A stretch of DNA of 64,000 nucleotides, taken from NCBI GenBank assembly GCA_004173185.1, contig SEFZ01000030.1, positions 1-64,000 of the forward strand. Reading direction: 5' to 3'. A program made the translations under genes and the position numbers. The notes beneath the pieces were generated by a model, which saw nothing but the letters and a program-made list of their open reading frames with translations, was not told the origin of the DNA and ran no database searches. This document shows positions 23,166-32,339 of the stretch, piece by piece. Position 1 is the stretch's first letter. Each line of letters opens with the position of its first letter. The stretch is from Sphingomonadales bacterium (GTDB lineage: Bacteria; Pseudomonadota; Alphaproteobacteria; Sphingomonadales; Sphingomonadaceae).

Positions 23166-25489
23166 CAGCGTCTCCCCGCCGTCTTGGCTTCGAGCGCCGA
23201 GATCAATCCTGCGCGATCATAGCGATAGACGCTCTCGTCTTCGGCTCCGGAAGCGACGCGCCGGCGGCGCAAACGCACCACCGGCGCGGCCTCGGCACGA
23301 TCGGGCGAGGCATCATCGGATGAGAGTACGACGGATGCGGTTTCGCCCGGTGCGAGTTCGAATGCCACGCGATATCCGGATGTTTCGAGGAGCGGACGCA
23401 CGAACGATGCCATCCAGCCGGTTTCGTCGCCCTGGATCAGGCAGACCGGCTTCACTTCATCGCCCATCCCGTCGCGATCGGCATGGGTGTCGAACACCCA
23501 GAGCATATCGAGCAGCTCGACCTGTTCGCCGTCGAGCAGCACCACGCCCGCAACCGGCCCCGCTTCTCGCGCGGGGGTCACTTCTTCGGGCAGCGTGATG
23601 ATGTCGAGCGCTTCGTCGATCGCGTAGCTGACTTCGTTGCAATCGTCCTTGAGCCGCAGCACGCTGATCCGGTCGCGGCCTTCGATCTCGCCCTGCGCGG
23701 CAAGCGGCAGGATGCGCCCGTCGATGGTCACGCGGAAACGGCCCCCGGCGAAGCGGATATTGACCGCATCGACTTGCTCGACCCGGTCCACTGCCGCCAG
23801 CGGCACTGCGCGGCGCACGCCGTCCAGATCCTGGAACAGCAATGCCGGTATACCCTGGCTGACCGCTTCGGCTTCGTCCTCGTTGAAATCCTTTTGGCCG
23901 TCACGATTGAAATCGAGCCCGGCCACGCTGGCCAGCCCGGCGCAATCGAGCAGCAGCATCGGCAGGCCGCTATCGGGCAGCGTCTGCCCGGCATAGACGC
24001 CGCTTTGCATCACTGCGGGCGATGCCGGCTTGATCACCACTTCCTCAGTGTCGAACACCGTGTCGGCGCCCAGCGCATAGCTGCCCTCCGGCACGCTGAC
24101 GATCGAGATCATCCGCGGCGCATCGGATTTGAGCCTCTGAATGCCCAGCACGCTGCACAAATTGAGCATCGGCATACGGCGTCCGCGCAGCGTCAGCACC
24201 TGTGCCCCGCCGATCGTGTCGATCCGGATCGCTTCGGCGGTGTCGCTCACGATCTCCTCGATCGACTGGCGCGGGATCGCGAAGCGCTGTCCGCCCGCAC
24301 CCACCACGATCGCCGAAATGATCGACAGCGTCAGCGGCACATGGATCGCGATGCGCAGACCCTTGCCAGGATTGCTGTCCAGCTCGACACGCCCGCCAAT
24401 CTGCTCGATCGCCGCACGAACCACGTCCATGCCCACGCCGCGCCCCGAAATCTCGGTAACTTCGTCCTTGCTCGAAAGCCCCGGCTCGAAAACCAGATCG
24501 AGCTTGGCGCGCTCGCTCAGCGCTCGCAGCTGGCGTTCGTCGCCGCCATTCTTCACCAGTTTGGAGATCAGCTTGTCGGTATCGATCCCGCGACCATCGT
24601 CCGAAATCTCGATGATGATCTGGTTACCCGATTGCCGCGCCGAAACGAGCAGCCGGCCATTTTCGCGCTTTCCGCCAATGCGGCGGTCCGCCGGGCCTTC
24701 GATGCCATGATCGATCGAGTTGCGAACGATATGGACGAGCGGGTCGCGCATCATCTCGATCATCTCGCGGTCGAGCTCGACGTCTGATCCTTCGATATGC
24801 AGCGTAACCGATTTCCCCAGCCCCGCCGCCGTATCGCGCACCATCCGCGGCAGTGCCGAGAACAATGCATCGATCTTCTGCATCCGGGTGCGCGTAACCG
24901 TGTCGCGCATTTCGCCAACCGTCAGCGAAAGCCGCTCGAGCGCCGCTTCCAGCATCGGATCGATATTGCCTTCGCGCATCCGCCGCGAGAGTTCGTTGCG
25001 AGCCAGCACCATGTCCGACATGCCCGACATCATCCGATCGAGCAGATCGACATTCAGGCGAACGCTGCGCGCCGGAGCACGCTGTCCGGGAAGGCCGCCC
25101 ATAGCGGTCGCGATCGTATCGCTGCCTTCGGCCAGAGCCGCGATCAGCAGATCCTCGCCGGTATCGTCCAGGCTGTCGCCCGAATCGATCGCTTCGACGA
25201 TCTCGCCGATTCGGTCGACGATCGAGAGCACTGCGTTGACCAATGCCGTATCGGGCACCCGCTCGCCGCAGCGCACCTGTGCCAGAACGTCCTCTGCGGC
25301 ATGGCTCAGTCGCGCGAGCCGTGGCAGATCGAGGAAGCCGCAGCTGCCTTTTACGGTGTGTACGAAGCGGAAAATCGCATCGAGCCGCCCCTTGTCATTT
25401 GGGTGCGCCTCCCACGCGACGATCTCGCCCGAAAGCGCTTCCAGCGTCTCCCGGGTCTCAGCGATAAATTCCTGAAGCAGGTCGTCCAT
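23165..25489 (-). CDS. cheA: Chemotaxis histidine kinase CheA with an EF-hand-like loop
   Basis: A 774-residue kinase. Residue H44 (FVHTVKGSCGF) is the HPt phosphorylation site. The dimerisation helices and ATPase domain follow (IVRNSIDHG, GRGVGMDVV), then a CheW-like regulatory domain and additional C-terminal sequence that looks like a second, weaker CheW-like domain. At residues 526-537 the sequence DFNRDGQKDFNE fits the EF-hand calcium loop, which is not a usual CheA feature. It autophosphorylates and passes phosphate to CheY and CheB. I chose ATG 25489. Confidence 0.94.
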   Translation of the reverse strand: MDDLLQEFIAETRETLEALSGEIVAWEAHPNDKGRLDAIFRFVHTVKGSCGFLDLPRLARLSHAAEDVLAQVRCGERVPDTALVNAVLSIVDRIGEIVEAIDSGDSLDDTGEDLLIAALAEGSDTIATAMGGLPGQRAPARSVRLNVDLLDRMMSGMSDMVLARNELSRRMREGNIDPMLEAALERLSLTVGEMRDTVTRTRMQKIDALFSALPRMVRDTAAGLGKSVTLHIEGSDVELDREMIEMMRDPLVHIVRNSIDHGIEGPADRRIGGKRENGRLLVSARQSGNQIIIEISDDGRGIDTDKLISKLVKNGGDERQLRALSERAKLDLVFEPGLSSKDEVTEISGRGVGMDVVRAAIEQIGGRVELDSNPGKGLRIAIHVPLTLSIISAIVVGAGGQRFAIPRQSIEEIVSDTAEAIRIDTIGGAQVLTLRGRRMPMLNLCSVLGIQRLKSDAPRMISIVSVPEGSYALGADTVFDTEEVVIKPASPAVMQSGVYAGQTLPDSGLPMLLLDCAGLASVAGLDFNRDGQKDFNEDEAEAVSQGIPALLFQDLDGVRRAVPLAAVDRVEQVDAVNIRFAGGRFRVTIDGRILPLAAQGEIEGRDRISVLRLKDDCNEVSYAIDEALDIITLPEEVTPAREAGPVAGVVLLDGEQVELLDMLWVFDTHADRDGMGDEVKPVCLIQGDETGWMASFVRPLLETSGYRVAFELAPGETASVVLSSDDASPDRAEAAPVVRLRRRRVASGAEDESVYRYDRAGLISALEAKTAGRR

Positions 25490-25563
25490 GTGGCCCCGAA
25501 AGCAAAATTTGCAGGGCCTTTGTGCGGGATAGAGGGTTAAAAGGGCGTTAGGATTGGCCTCCA

Positions 25564-25594
25564 ATCATCATGCCCGAGCAAGTCCGGGATGACG
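25564..25594. repeat. Single REP-like arm (family A)
   Basis: TCATCATGCCCGAGCAAGTCCGGGATGACGA can fold into a short hairpin. It lies between cheA and chpT. Confidence 0.6.
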
Positions 25595-25608
25595 AATGGT
25601 CTTAGAGC

Positions 25609-26250
25609 TCAAACCCCGAAAGACGCTCCGAACAGCAGCACTTCGGCATCCGGCGGCGAAACCTGCAGCACGCCGCCACCCTGCGTCACCAGCGCATGCG
25701 CCAGATATGCCGCCGCCGCGCGCGGCGTGATCGGCAGATCGTCCTTGCCGCCGGCCAGCGCGCTGCGCAGTTCCGGGTCGAGCACGATGCGCGGCCCATC
25801 GGCGCGCACCACGATCTCCATATGACCATCGACAATTTCGGCCCCGATCGCGAGGTCGCCGCCGCGCACCAACGCATCGCCGCCGATCAGAGCCAGGTTG
25901 AGCAGCACCTTGATCGCCTGCTTCGGAAGCACCGGATCTTCGATCATCCAGCCGACCTTCACGCGGTGATTTTCGCCGAACAGCCCCTCGATCGCGGCCT
26001 GCGCCTCGCGCGTGTCGACAGTCTCGCCAAAGCCACCCGCAGCGCCGAACGCAAGCCGGAAGAATTTCAGCTTATTGGCCGACGCCTTAGCGCTCTCGCT
26101 GAGCAGTTCCAGGCAGCGCGCGCGCATCTCCGGATCATGCTCGTCGGCGAGCAGTTCGAGGCCGTTGTTGAGCGCCCCGACCGGGCTGAGCAAATCGTGG
26201 CAGAGCCGCGAGCAAAGCAGGCTGGCGAAGTCGGTCGGGCTGATGTTCAA
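25609..26250 (-). CDS. chpT: Histidine phosphotransferase ChpT
   Basis: A 213-residue protein of the ChpT family, which in alphaproteobacteria relays phosphate from CckA to CtrA and CpdR. The phosphorylated His is H18 in SRLCHDLLSPVGALNNGLEL, the opening of the four-helix dimer domain. The rest is a degenerate ATPase-like domain. I chose TTG 26250; a GTG at 26316 is possible. It is upstream of cheA, linking cell-cycle and motility control by position only. Confidence 0.88.
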   Translation of the reverse strand: MNISPTDFASLLCSRLCHDLLSPVGALNNGLELLADEHDPEMRARCLELLSESAKASANKLKFFRLAFGAAGGFGETVDTREAQAAIEGLFGENHRVKVGWMIEDPVLPKQAIKVLLNLALIGGDALVRGGDLAIGAEIVDGHMEIVVRADGPRIVLDPELRSALAGGKDDLPITPRAAAAYLAHALVTQGGGVLQVSPPDAEVLLFGASFGV

Positions 26251-26367
26251 GAGTTTGCTCCAGTGTTGCAGCCTCTTTGGCGCAGCATCCCGCCCCCTGC
26301 AAGCACGGGCTGGCACCTAGCGGGTGACAACGCTATCATCGTACAAAATAACGAGAGAGGGAGAGCG

Positions 26368-27648
26368 ATGCGAGGATTTCTGCTTCCAATGGCTGCGGCC
26401 GCGATGATGATGAGCGGGATGCCCGCCGCCATTGCCCAAACCCGTGCCGACGCGACCACCAGCTTCCGCATCGAGAAGGCGCGCATAGACCGCGCCCTCG
26501 CCGAAATGGTCGCCAGCAACCGCGCCACCGGGGCCTCCGCATTGGTCTGGAAGGATGGCCGCGAAGTCTATTTCGGCAGCACTGGCCTGGCGGACCGCGA
26601 AGCCGCCCGCCCCTTCCAGCGCGACACGCTGGTCCAGATCTATTCGATGACCAAGCCGGTCACCGGAGTCGCGCTGATGCAGCTATGGGAACAGGGCAAG
26701 TTCGGGCTCGACGATCCGCTCGCGCGCTACCTTCCCGAATTCGCGACGATGCTGGTGCAGGACGGCAACGGCACGGACGGCCAGCCGCTCTGGCGACCCG
26801 CCGCGCGCCCGGTCACGGTCCGCGACATCCTGCGCCACACCGCCGGCTTCGCATATGGCGCAGGAGAGACGGCAGCGGAAAAGGCCTTCGCCAAGGCCGA
26901 TCCGCTCGCGCTCACCAACGATCTCACCGAATTCGGCCACCGCATCGCGCATGTGCCGCTGATCTTCGATCCGGGTACGCAGTGGCGCTATAGCGCGGCG
27001 GTCGACGTGCAGGCGCTGCTGATCGAGCGGCTCTCGGGCCAGAAGCTCGAAGACTATGTCCGCGCCCATATCTTCCATCCGCTGGGCATGAAAGACAGCG
27101 CGTGGAGCCGCAGCGATGCCGATCTCCCGCGCTTCGCCGCCACCTATATTCTCGGTGCCGACGGCAAATTGGTGCGCGAGGATGACAAGATCATGCGCGC
27201 GCGAAACTTCCCGCGCCCCGCAATGACGATGGGCGGCGCGGGGATAGTCGCGCGGATCGACGATTATATGCGCTTCGCCCGGATGCTGCTGAACGGCGGC
27301 GAACTCGATGGCGCGCGCATCCTCAAGCCCTCGACGGTGAAGCTGATGTCTACCAACCAGCTCGACGCGGGCGTTGCCGAGAAGCAATGGCTTCCCAGCA
27401 AGGGCAATGTCGGCTTCGGCATGGATTTCGCGGTGCGCATCGGCAGGCCGCTGACACCCGAAGAGAATCGCGGCGCATTAGGCGAATATTTCTGGGATGG
27501 CGCGGCGACCACATTGTTCTGGGTCGATCCGGTGAACAAGCTCACGGCCGTGTTCTTCGTCCAAACCAAGCCGTTCCAGAACAGCCTGCACCGCGACATC
27601 CGCCGCGCCGTTTATGGCGACGCCTATCTGGGGCCGGCGGGGGACTGA
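26368..27648 (+). CDS. Exported serine hydrolase, class C beta-lactamase family
   Basis: A 426-residue protein with a signal peptide (MRGFLLPMAAAAMMMSGMPAAIAQ). The SxxK motif is S93-M-T-K96 (IYSMTKPVTG), and WRYSAA supplies the Tyr of the second motif. This Pfam family (Beta-lactamase PF00144) includes esterases, D-aminopeptidases and true AmpC enzymes. No AmpR regulator adjoins, so an esterase or peptidase role is as likely as resistance. GAGAGAGGGAGAG precedes the start. Confidence 0.88.
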   Translation: MRGFLLPMAAAAMMMSGMPAAIAQTRADATTSFRIEKARIDRALAEMVASNRATGASALVWKDGREVYFGSTGLADREAARPFQRDTLVQIYSMTKPVTGVALMQLWEQGKFGLDDPLARYLPEFATMLVQDGNGTDGQPLWRPAARPVTVRDILRHTAGFAYGAGETAAEKAFAKADPLALTNDLTEFGHRIAHVPLIFDPGTQWRYSAAVDVQALLIERLSGQKLEDYVRAHIFHPLGMKDSAWSRSDADLPRFAATYILGADGKLVREDDKIMRARNFPRPAMTMGGAGIVARIDDYMRFARMLLNGGELDGARILKPSTVKLMSTNQLDAGVAEKQWLPSKGNVGFGMDFAVRIGRPLTPEENRGALGEYFWDGAATTLFWVDPVNKLTAVFFVQTKPFQNSLHRDIRRAVYGDAYLGPAGD

Positions 27649-27664
27649 GCCCCCGCCTTGCCCG

Positions 27665-27811
27665 CTAAACCACCTTGCGTCCGCTAAAGAGCTGGATCAG
27701 CCCAACCACGAGCGCGACGACCAGCAAAATGTGGATCAGTCCGGCGCCGATGTTGAACGCGAAGCCCAGCAGCCAGAGGATGACGAGGATTACGGCGATG
27801 GTCCAAAGCAT
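27665..27811 (-). CDS. lmo0937-type small membrane protein
   Basis: A 48-residue protein with two hydrophobic helices: MLWTIAVILVILWLLGFAFN and IHILLVVALVVGLIQLF, ending SGRKVV. This matches the lmo0937 family of tiny membrane proteins found in many bacteria, with no known function, often stress-linked. ATG 27811 has GGGAGAG upstream. Confidence 0.8.
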   Translation of the reverse strand: MLWTIAVILVILWLLGFAFNIGAGLIHILLVVALVVGLIQLFSGRKVV

Positions 27812-27957
27812 GGCAACTCTCCCTGTTGTTGAATCTGCCAAACCAACGTGTTGCGCGGGCGGAACGTTCCCTGCCAAGGATCGGTCCATCATGGTTCGAC
27901 CCCGCTATTGTCTACATCGCGGTCTTTCCCGATAGATTAGGGAGAGGGAGTGACGCG

Positions 27958-28899
27958 TTGAGAAATAAGGCCATCTTCGTTTCGGCTCTCGCCTTGGCAA
28001 GTTGCAGCGGCGGTGGATCCACCGGAGGCGGAGGCACAGTGATTATGCCAACGCCGACGCCAACCGTAACGCCGACTCCCACGCCTGCACCGGGGCCGGT
28101 CACCGGCGAGCTCAAGCCAAACGCGATGTCCGCGATCGCCGCATCGACCCAGTTCCTGACCATCAACGCCGCGCGCAATATTACCAGCGAACGATCGGTT
28201 GTCGCCCCGCCCTCACCGCTGACCGTCAGCTACGATGCGGTAACGCGAACCTATACGCTCCAGAACGAACAACGCACCCGGCAGTTCGGCCCCTCACAGT
28301 TCGTCGGCGAAGCAAGTGTTCCGGATTATTATCCCCGCGTGGAGTATTCGTCTGCGGCAAGCGGCGAACAGGATTTCCTGGTAGTATTCAAGGCGCCTAA
28401 CGCCAAGCCGGCGATGCCCTTCGCTTATGGTGCGCACGGCGCCTGGCAGCATAATTCGCCGCAAGGCAGCGATACTCGCACCCGGCTGGACTATTTCACC
28501 TTTGGCACGCCCACGCCATTGTCGGGCATGCCGACAAGTGGGAGCGTTACCTATCGCTTCGCCGGGACCGGCAACTTCGCGGAGCCCAATCTCCTGTTCT
28601 TCGCGGTTACTAGCGGCACGATCCGGGTAGATTTCGCGGCGGGAACGGTCCGCGCGACGATCTCGCCGACAGGCTCGGACTTTTTCGGCGGCAATTTCGG
28701 CGGTTTAACCCCTTTCAACCTCAACGGCATCATCTCCGGAAATGGCGCGACCGGCGCTTCGGAGTTCAACGCAGTGGGATGGTCGGGGAACTATAAATTG
28801 CAATTCTATGGCCCGCGCGCGGAAGAAGTCGGGCTGGTATTCACCGGCATAGGTTTCAATGCCTCGCAGAACGGCGCATTGATCGGCGTTACGCCTTAA
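27958..28899 (+). CDS. Lipoprotein with Pro/Thr linker and TbpB-like beta-barrel
   Basis: TTG 27958 follows GGGAGAGGGAG. The first 17 residues form a lipoprotein signal with lipobox LASC, then a Gly/Ser run and a PTPTPTVTPTPTPAPGP linker. The C-terminal domain contains VGWSGNYKLQFYGPRAEEVGLVF, like the barrel ends of transferrin-binding-protein B and other surface lipoproteins (FYGP-x-A-x-E-x-G). It is about 313 residues. It is probably on the outer membrane, facing out or in. No TonB receptor or Slam gene adjoins. Confidence 0.75.
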   Translation: MRNKAIFVSALALASCSGGGSTGGGGTVIMPTPTPTVTPTPTPAPGPVTGELKPNAMSAIAASTQFLTINAARNITSERSVVAPPSPLTVSYDAVTRTYTLQNEQRTRQFGPSQFVGEASVPDYYPRVEYSSAASGEQDFLVVFKAPNAKPAMPFAYGAHGAWQHNSPQGSDTRTRLDYFTFGTPTPLSGMPTSGSVTYRFAGTGNFAEPNLLFFAVTSGTIRVDFAAGTVRATISPTGSDFFGGNFGGLTPFNLNGIISGNGATGASEFNAVGWSGNYKLQFYGPRAEEVGLVFTGIGFNASQNGALIGVTP

Positions 28900-29297
28900 C
28901 CGAGCGTGATCGTCACCGGCGTGAACCGTCCTTCGACTTCCTCGGCTTTCCACAAAGTCATCTCGCCGCCGCCCGCGATCAGCCACAGCTTGCCGTCCCC
29001 CGCTGCCATCCCCGCATCGGTTTCCGATGGCTGCGCGTCCCCGCTCGGGTGCGAGTGCCAATAGCCCGCGATCCGCGCGCCCCCTGCCCGCTCGGCCCTG
29101 AGCGCCGCGAACAAGGCCGCCGGATCGATCTCGAAATACAGCTCGGGTTCGTCCGCCACATTGGCGACCGTTTCCGCCGCCGAAATCGTGCCTTCCTCGC
29201 CGAACAGCAGCCCACATGCCTCGCGCGGCATCGCCTCCGCGGCGGCACGCTGGATTAGTTCTGCAACACACCTTGAAATTCGGACCCGCATCGCCAT
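28896..29297 (-). CDS. JAMM/MPN+ metallopeptidase (M67 family)
   Basis: A 133-residue single-domain protein. The JAMM zinc set is complete: a Glu in PREACGLLFGE, then HSHPSGDAQPSETD (H-x-H-x10-D). Prokaryotic members remove sulfur-carrier or ubiquitin-like tails, for example in cysteine or thiocarboxylate biosynthesis. The partner is unknown. Its stop overlaps that of the convergent lipoprotein gene, and it is divergent from the RluD-like gene. Confidence 0.87.
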   Translation of the reverse strand: MAMRVRISRCVAELIQRAAAEAMPREACGLLFGEEGTISAAETVANVADEPELYFEIDPAALFAALRAERAGGARIAGYWHSHPSGDAQPSETDAGMAAGDGKLWLIAGGGEMTLWKAEEVEGRFTPVTITLG

Positions 29298-29309
29298 CTT
29301 TGATAAAAC

Positions 29310-30260
29310 ATGAATCCGGGGGTTTCCATCATTGAAGCACGCGTCGCGGAGGCAGCCAATGGCTGGCGTCTCGATCGTGCGCTTGCGGAAGCCCTGCCCA
29401 CGCTCTCTCGTGAACGCATCAAGGCGCTGATCTCGACGGGTCAGGTCACTGGCCCCAACGGGCTCGTCCGCGATCCGGCGAAGAAGGCGATCGGCGGCGG
29501 GGTTTATAGCCTGATCATCCCCGATCCTGCGCCCGCCCATAACGAAGCGCAGGATATCGCGCTGAATGTGGTGTACGAAGACGAGCATCTGATCGTGATC
29601 GACAAGCCCGCTGGCCTCGTCGTGCATCCGGCGGCTGGCAATCTCGATGGCACGTTGGTCAACGCATTGCTCCACCATTGCCAGGGAAGCCTTTCGGGCA
29701 TTGGCGGCGTGGCCCGGCCGGGGATCGTCCACCGGATCGACAAGGATACGTCGGGGCTGATGGTCGCGGCCAAGACCGATCCGGCGCATATCGGCCTTGC
29801 GGCACAGTTCAAGCTCCACTCGATCGATCGCCGCTACAGGGCGATCGTCAACGGTCATGTCAAAACGCTCGAAGGTACGGTGAACGCATCGCTTGCGCGT
29901 TCGCCAAGCAATCGCAAGAAGATTGCGGTTGTCCGAGAGGGAAGTGGACGTCACGCGATCACCCATTGGAGCCGCGTGCGCCAACTTCGGAACGCGGATC
30001 TTGTCGAATGTCGCCTGGAAACGGGAAGAACGCATCAGGTCCGCGTGCACATGGCCTCAATTGGCCACGCTCTATTGGGAGACCCGGTTTACGGCGGTTC
30101 CAATAAACATCGTGCATTGTTGGAAACTTTGAATTTCCACCGTCAGGCATTGCATGCGGCCCATCTGGGGTTCATTCACCCGGTGAAAAGCCACGCTTTG
30201 GCCTTCGATAGCGAAATGCCTGCGGATATGCAGGAACTGTACGCTAATCTTATCGTATGA
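29310..30260 (+). CDS. RluD-family 23S rRNA pseudouridine synthase
   Basis: A 316-residue RluA/RluD-type enzyme. An N-terminal S4 RNA-binding domain (RLDRALAEALPTLSRERIKALI) is followed by the catalytic domain with D144 in HRIDKDTSGL and ETGRTHQVRVHMA. RluD modifies U1911, U1915 and U1917 in helix 69. Substrate sites here are inferred from the family. rpoH follows on the same strand. Confidence 0.88.
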   Translation: MNPGVSIIEARVAEAANGWRLDRALAEALPTLSRERIKALISTGQVTGPNGLVRDPAKKAIGGGVYSLIIPDPAPAHNEAQDIALNVVYEDEHLIVIDKPAGLVVHPAAGNLDGTLVNALLHHCQGSLSGIGGVARPGIVHRIDKDTSGLMVAAKTDPAHIGLAAQFKLHSIDRRYRAIVNGHVKTLEGTVNASLARSPSNRKKIAVVREGSGRHAITHWSRVRQLRNADLVECRLETGRTHQVRVHMASIGHALLGDPVYGGSNKHRALLETLNFHRQALHAAHLGFIHPVKSHALAFDSEMPADMQELYANLIV

Positions 30261-30314
30261 ATTAGGGAGCGCGTTGGCCCAGCGGGCGGCGCTCAAGAAA
30301 GGGAGTTTTGGATC

Positions 30315-31220
30315 ATGGCAAATGGCAGCAATGTCCCCGCGACGATCCCCGCACTTGGCGGTGAGCAGAGCCTCAACCGCTATCTGTCCGAGATCAAGAA
30401 GTTTCCGATCCTGGCACCCGAGCAGGAATATATGCTCGCCAAGCGCTTTCAGGAGCATGGAGACACCGACGCTGCAGCGCAGCTGGTAACCTCGCATCTG
30501 CGCCTCGTGGCGAAGATCGCGATGGGCTATCGCGGCTATGGTCTGCCCGTCAGCGAGCTGATTTCCGAAGGGAATATCGGCCTGATGCAGGGCGTTAAGA
30601 AGTTCGAGCCCGATCGCGGCTTCCGCCTCGCCACCTATGCGATGTGGTGGATCCGCGCTTCGATTCAGGAATTCATCCTCCGCTCTTGGTCGCTCGTGAA
30701 GATGGGCACCACTGCGGCGCAGAAGAAGCTGTTCTTCAACCTGCGCCGGATGAAGGCCAAGCTCGATGCGTTCGAGGATGGTGATCTTTCGCCCGAGCAT
30801 CTCACCAAGATCGCCACCGATCTCGGCGTGACCGAAGATGAAGTCACGTCGATGAACCGCCGCATGGCCATGGGGGGCGATACCTCGCTCAACGTGCCGA
30901 TGCGTGAGGATGGCGAGAGCCAGTGGCAGGATTGGCTGCAGGACGATGCGCCCTTGCAGGACACCGTCGTCGCCGACGCGCAGGAAGCGACCGTTCGTCA
31001 CGAGATGCTGACCTCGGCGATGGATGATCTCAACGAGCGCGAGAAGCACATCCTGACCGAACGCCGCCTGACCGACGATCCCAAGACCCTCGAGGAACTC
31101 TCGCAGGTCTATGGCGTCAGCCGCGAGCGTGTTCGCCAGATCGAGGTTCGCGCCTTCGAGAAGCTGCAAAAGGCGATGATGCGCCTTGTCGGCGAAAAGC
31201 GGCTGGTGACGGCGGGCTAA
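30315..31220 (+). CDS. rpoH: RNA polymerase sigma-32 (heat-shock) factor RpoH
   Basis: A 301-residue sigma-70 family factor. Region 2 shows LVAKIAMGYRGYGLPVSELISEGNIGLMQ and RLATYAMWWIRASIQEFIL. QKKLFFNLRR is the RpoH box, which separates it from other sigma factors. Region 4 shows VYGVSRERVRQIEVRAFEKL. It directs RNA polymerase to heat-shock promoters. AAGAAAGGGAG lies upstream. Several alphaproteobacteria have two rpoH genes, so this may be one of two. Confidence 0.95.
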   Translation: MANGSNVPATIPALGGEQSLNRYLSEIKKFPILAPEQEYMLAKRFQEHGDTDAAAQLVTSHLRLVAKIAMGYRGYGLPVSELISEGNIGLMQGVKKFEPDRGFRLATYAMWWIRASIQEFILRSWSLVKMGTTAAQKKLFFNLRRMKAKLDAFEDGDLSPEHLTKIATDLGVTEDEVTSMNRRMAMGGDTSLNVPMREDGESQWQDWLQDDAPLQDTVVADAQEATVRHEMLTSAMDDLNEREKHILTERRLTDDPKTLEELSQVYGVSRERVRQIEVRAFEKLQKAMMRLVGEKRLVTAG

Positions 31221-31301
31221 GCGCCCGCCGCATCACCTTGGCACGATCGATGTACGAACACGTAGTTGCGGCTGACGGCTTGCTGCGGCAATCCTGCGCT
31301 C

Positions 31302-32339
31302 ATGGCTGACGGCAATCGCGACGAGCAACCGCAGAACCCTGCGCCCCCGCTCCGCGCCGAGCCGGAGCCCGATCTGCGCATGGAAGTCGAGGATGACACA
31401 AAGCCGTCCTCGCCGATCCAGATCGCCGCACCCGATACCTGGCCGCTCTACGAACCGCCCGCCCCTGCTGAGCCTTTAGGCCCGCTGGGCGAGCGGCCGC
31501 TTCCGGACTTGGAAGAACTGACGCCTCCCCGGCGCACGGCGGGGCCGAGTTTCCAGCGCCCCGCGCCGCCGCCACAACCTCCGCGGATGCCGCCGGCGGC
31601 TGCACCCCGGCCTTCACCCGCGCCAAAAAAAGGGAAGCCTGCCAAGCGCCGCAAGCCGCTTTGGCGCCGCCTGCTCGTCTGGTTGCTTCAGGCGGTGCTC
31701 GCCTTCATCCTGCTCTCGATCACGATGGTGGTGATCTATCGCTTCGTGGCCCCGCCCGTCACCTGGACGATGGTCGGCGATGTCTTCGCCGGCCATGGCA
31801 TGACGAAGCGCTGGATGCGCCTCGATCGTATCGATCCGAGCATGGCCCGCGCCGCGATCGCGGCCGAAGACGCGCGCTTCTGCGAGCATCGCGGCTTCGA
31901 CCTGAAGGCGATAGCGGCGGCTGCTGCTCGCAACGCTACCGGAAAGAAGCTGATCCGCGGTGGCTCGACGATCAGTCAGCAGACCGCGAAGAACGTCTTT
32001 CTGTGGCAGGGCGGCGGCTATTTCCGCAAAGGACTGGAGGCCTATTTCACCGTCCTGATCGAGAATATCTGGGGCAAGCCGCGGATCATGGAAGTGTATC
32101 TCAACGTCGCCGAGACCGGCATCGGCACGTACGGTGTCAATGCCGGTGCGATGCGCTATTTCAAGCACGACGCCTCGAAGCTGAGTGACCGCGAAGCCGC
32201 CGCTATCGCCGCCGTCCTGCCGCTGCCCAAAAAGCGCGCCGCGATCGACCCCAGGGGCTTCACGCGGCGCTACGGCAATTCGATCAACGCCCGGATCGGC
32301 GTGGTCGCGGGCGACGGTCTCGACGCCTGCCTGCGCTGA
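31302..32339 (+). CDS. mtgA: Monofunctional peptidoglycan glycosyltransferase MtgA
   Basis: A 345-residue protein. A cytoplasmic Pro-rich N-terminus of about 110 residues ends in a basic patch, one membrane helix follows (LLVWLLQAVLAFILLSITMVVIYRF), and a GT51 domain has the catalytic Glu in AAEDARFCEHRGFD and the motif GGSTISQQTAKNVFL. It polymerises lipid II in the periplasm. No transpeptidase domain is present. The N-terminal extension is longer than in Escherichia coli MtgA. Confidence 0.93.
   Translation: MADGNRDEQPQNPAPPLRAEPEPDLRMEVEDDTKPSSPIQIAAPDTWPLYEPPAPAEPLGPLGERPLPDLEELTPPRRTAGPSFQRPAPPPQPPRMPPAAAPRPSPAPKKGKPAKRRKPLWRRLLVWLLQAVLAFILLSITMVVIYRFVAPPVTWTMVGDVFAGHGMTKRWMRLDRIDPSMARAAIAAEDARFCEHRGFDLKAIAAAAARNATGKKLIRGGSTISQQTAKNVFLWQGGGYFRKGLEAYFTVLIENIWGKPRIMEVYLNVAETGIGTYGVNAGAMRYFKHDASKLSDREAAAIAAVLPLPKKRAAIDPRGFTRRYGNSINARIGVVAGDGLDACLR

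Noticed and set aside
26368..27648. AmpC-type beta-lactamase resistance gene
   Set aside because: The SxxK and Tyr motifs are shared with esterases and peptidases, and no AmpR regulator adjoins, so a resistance role is not supported.
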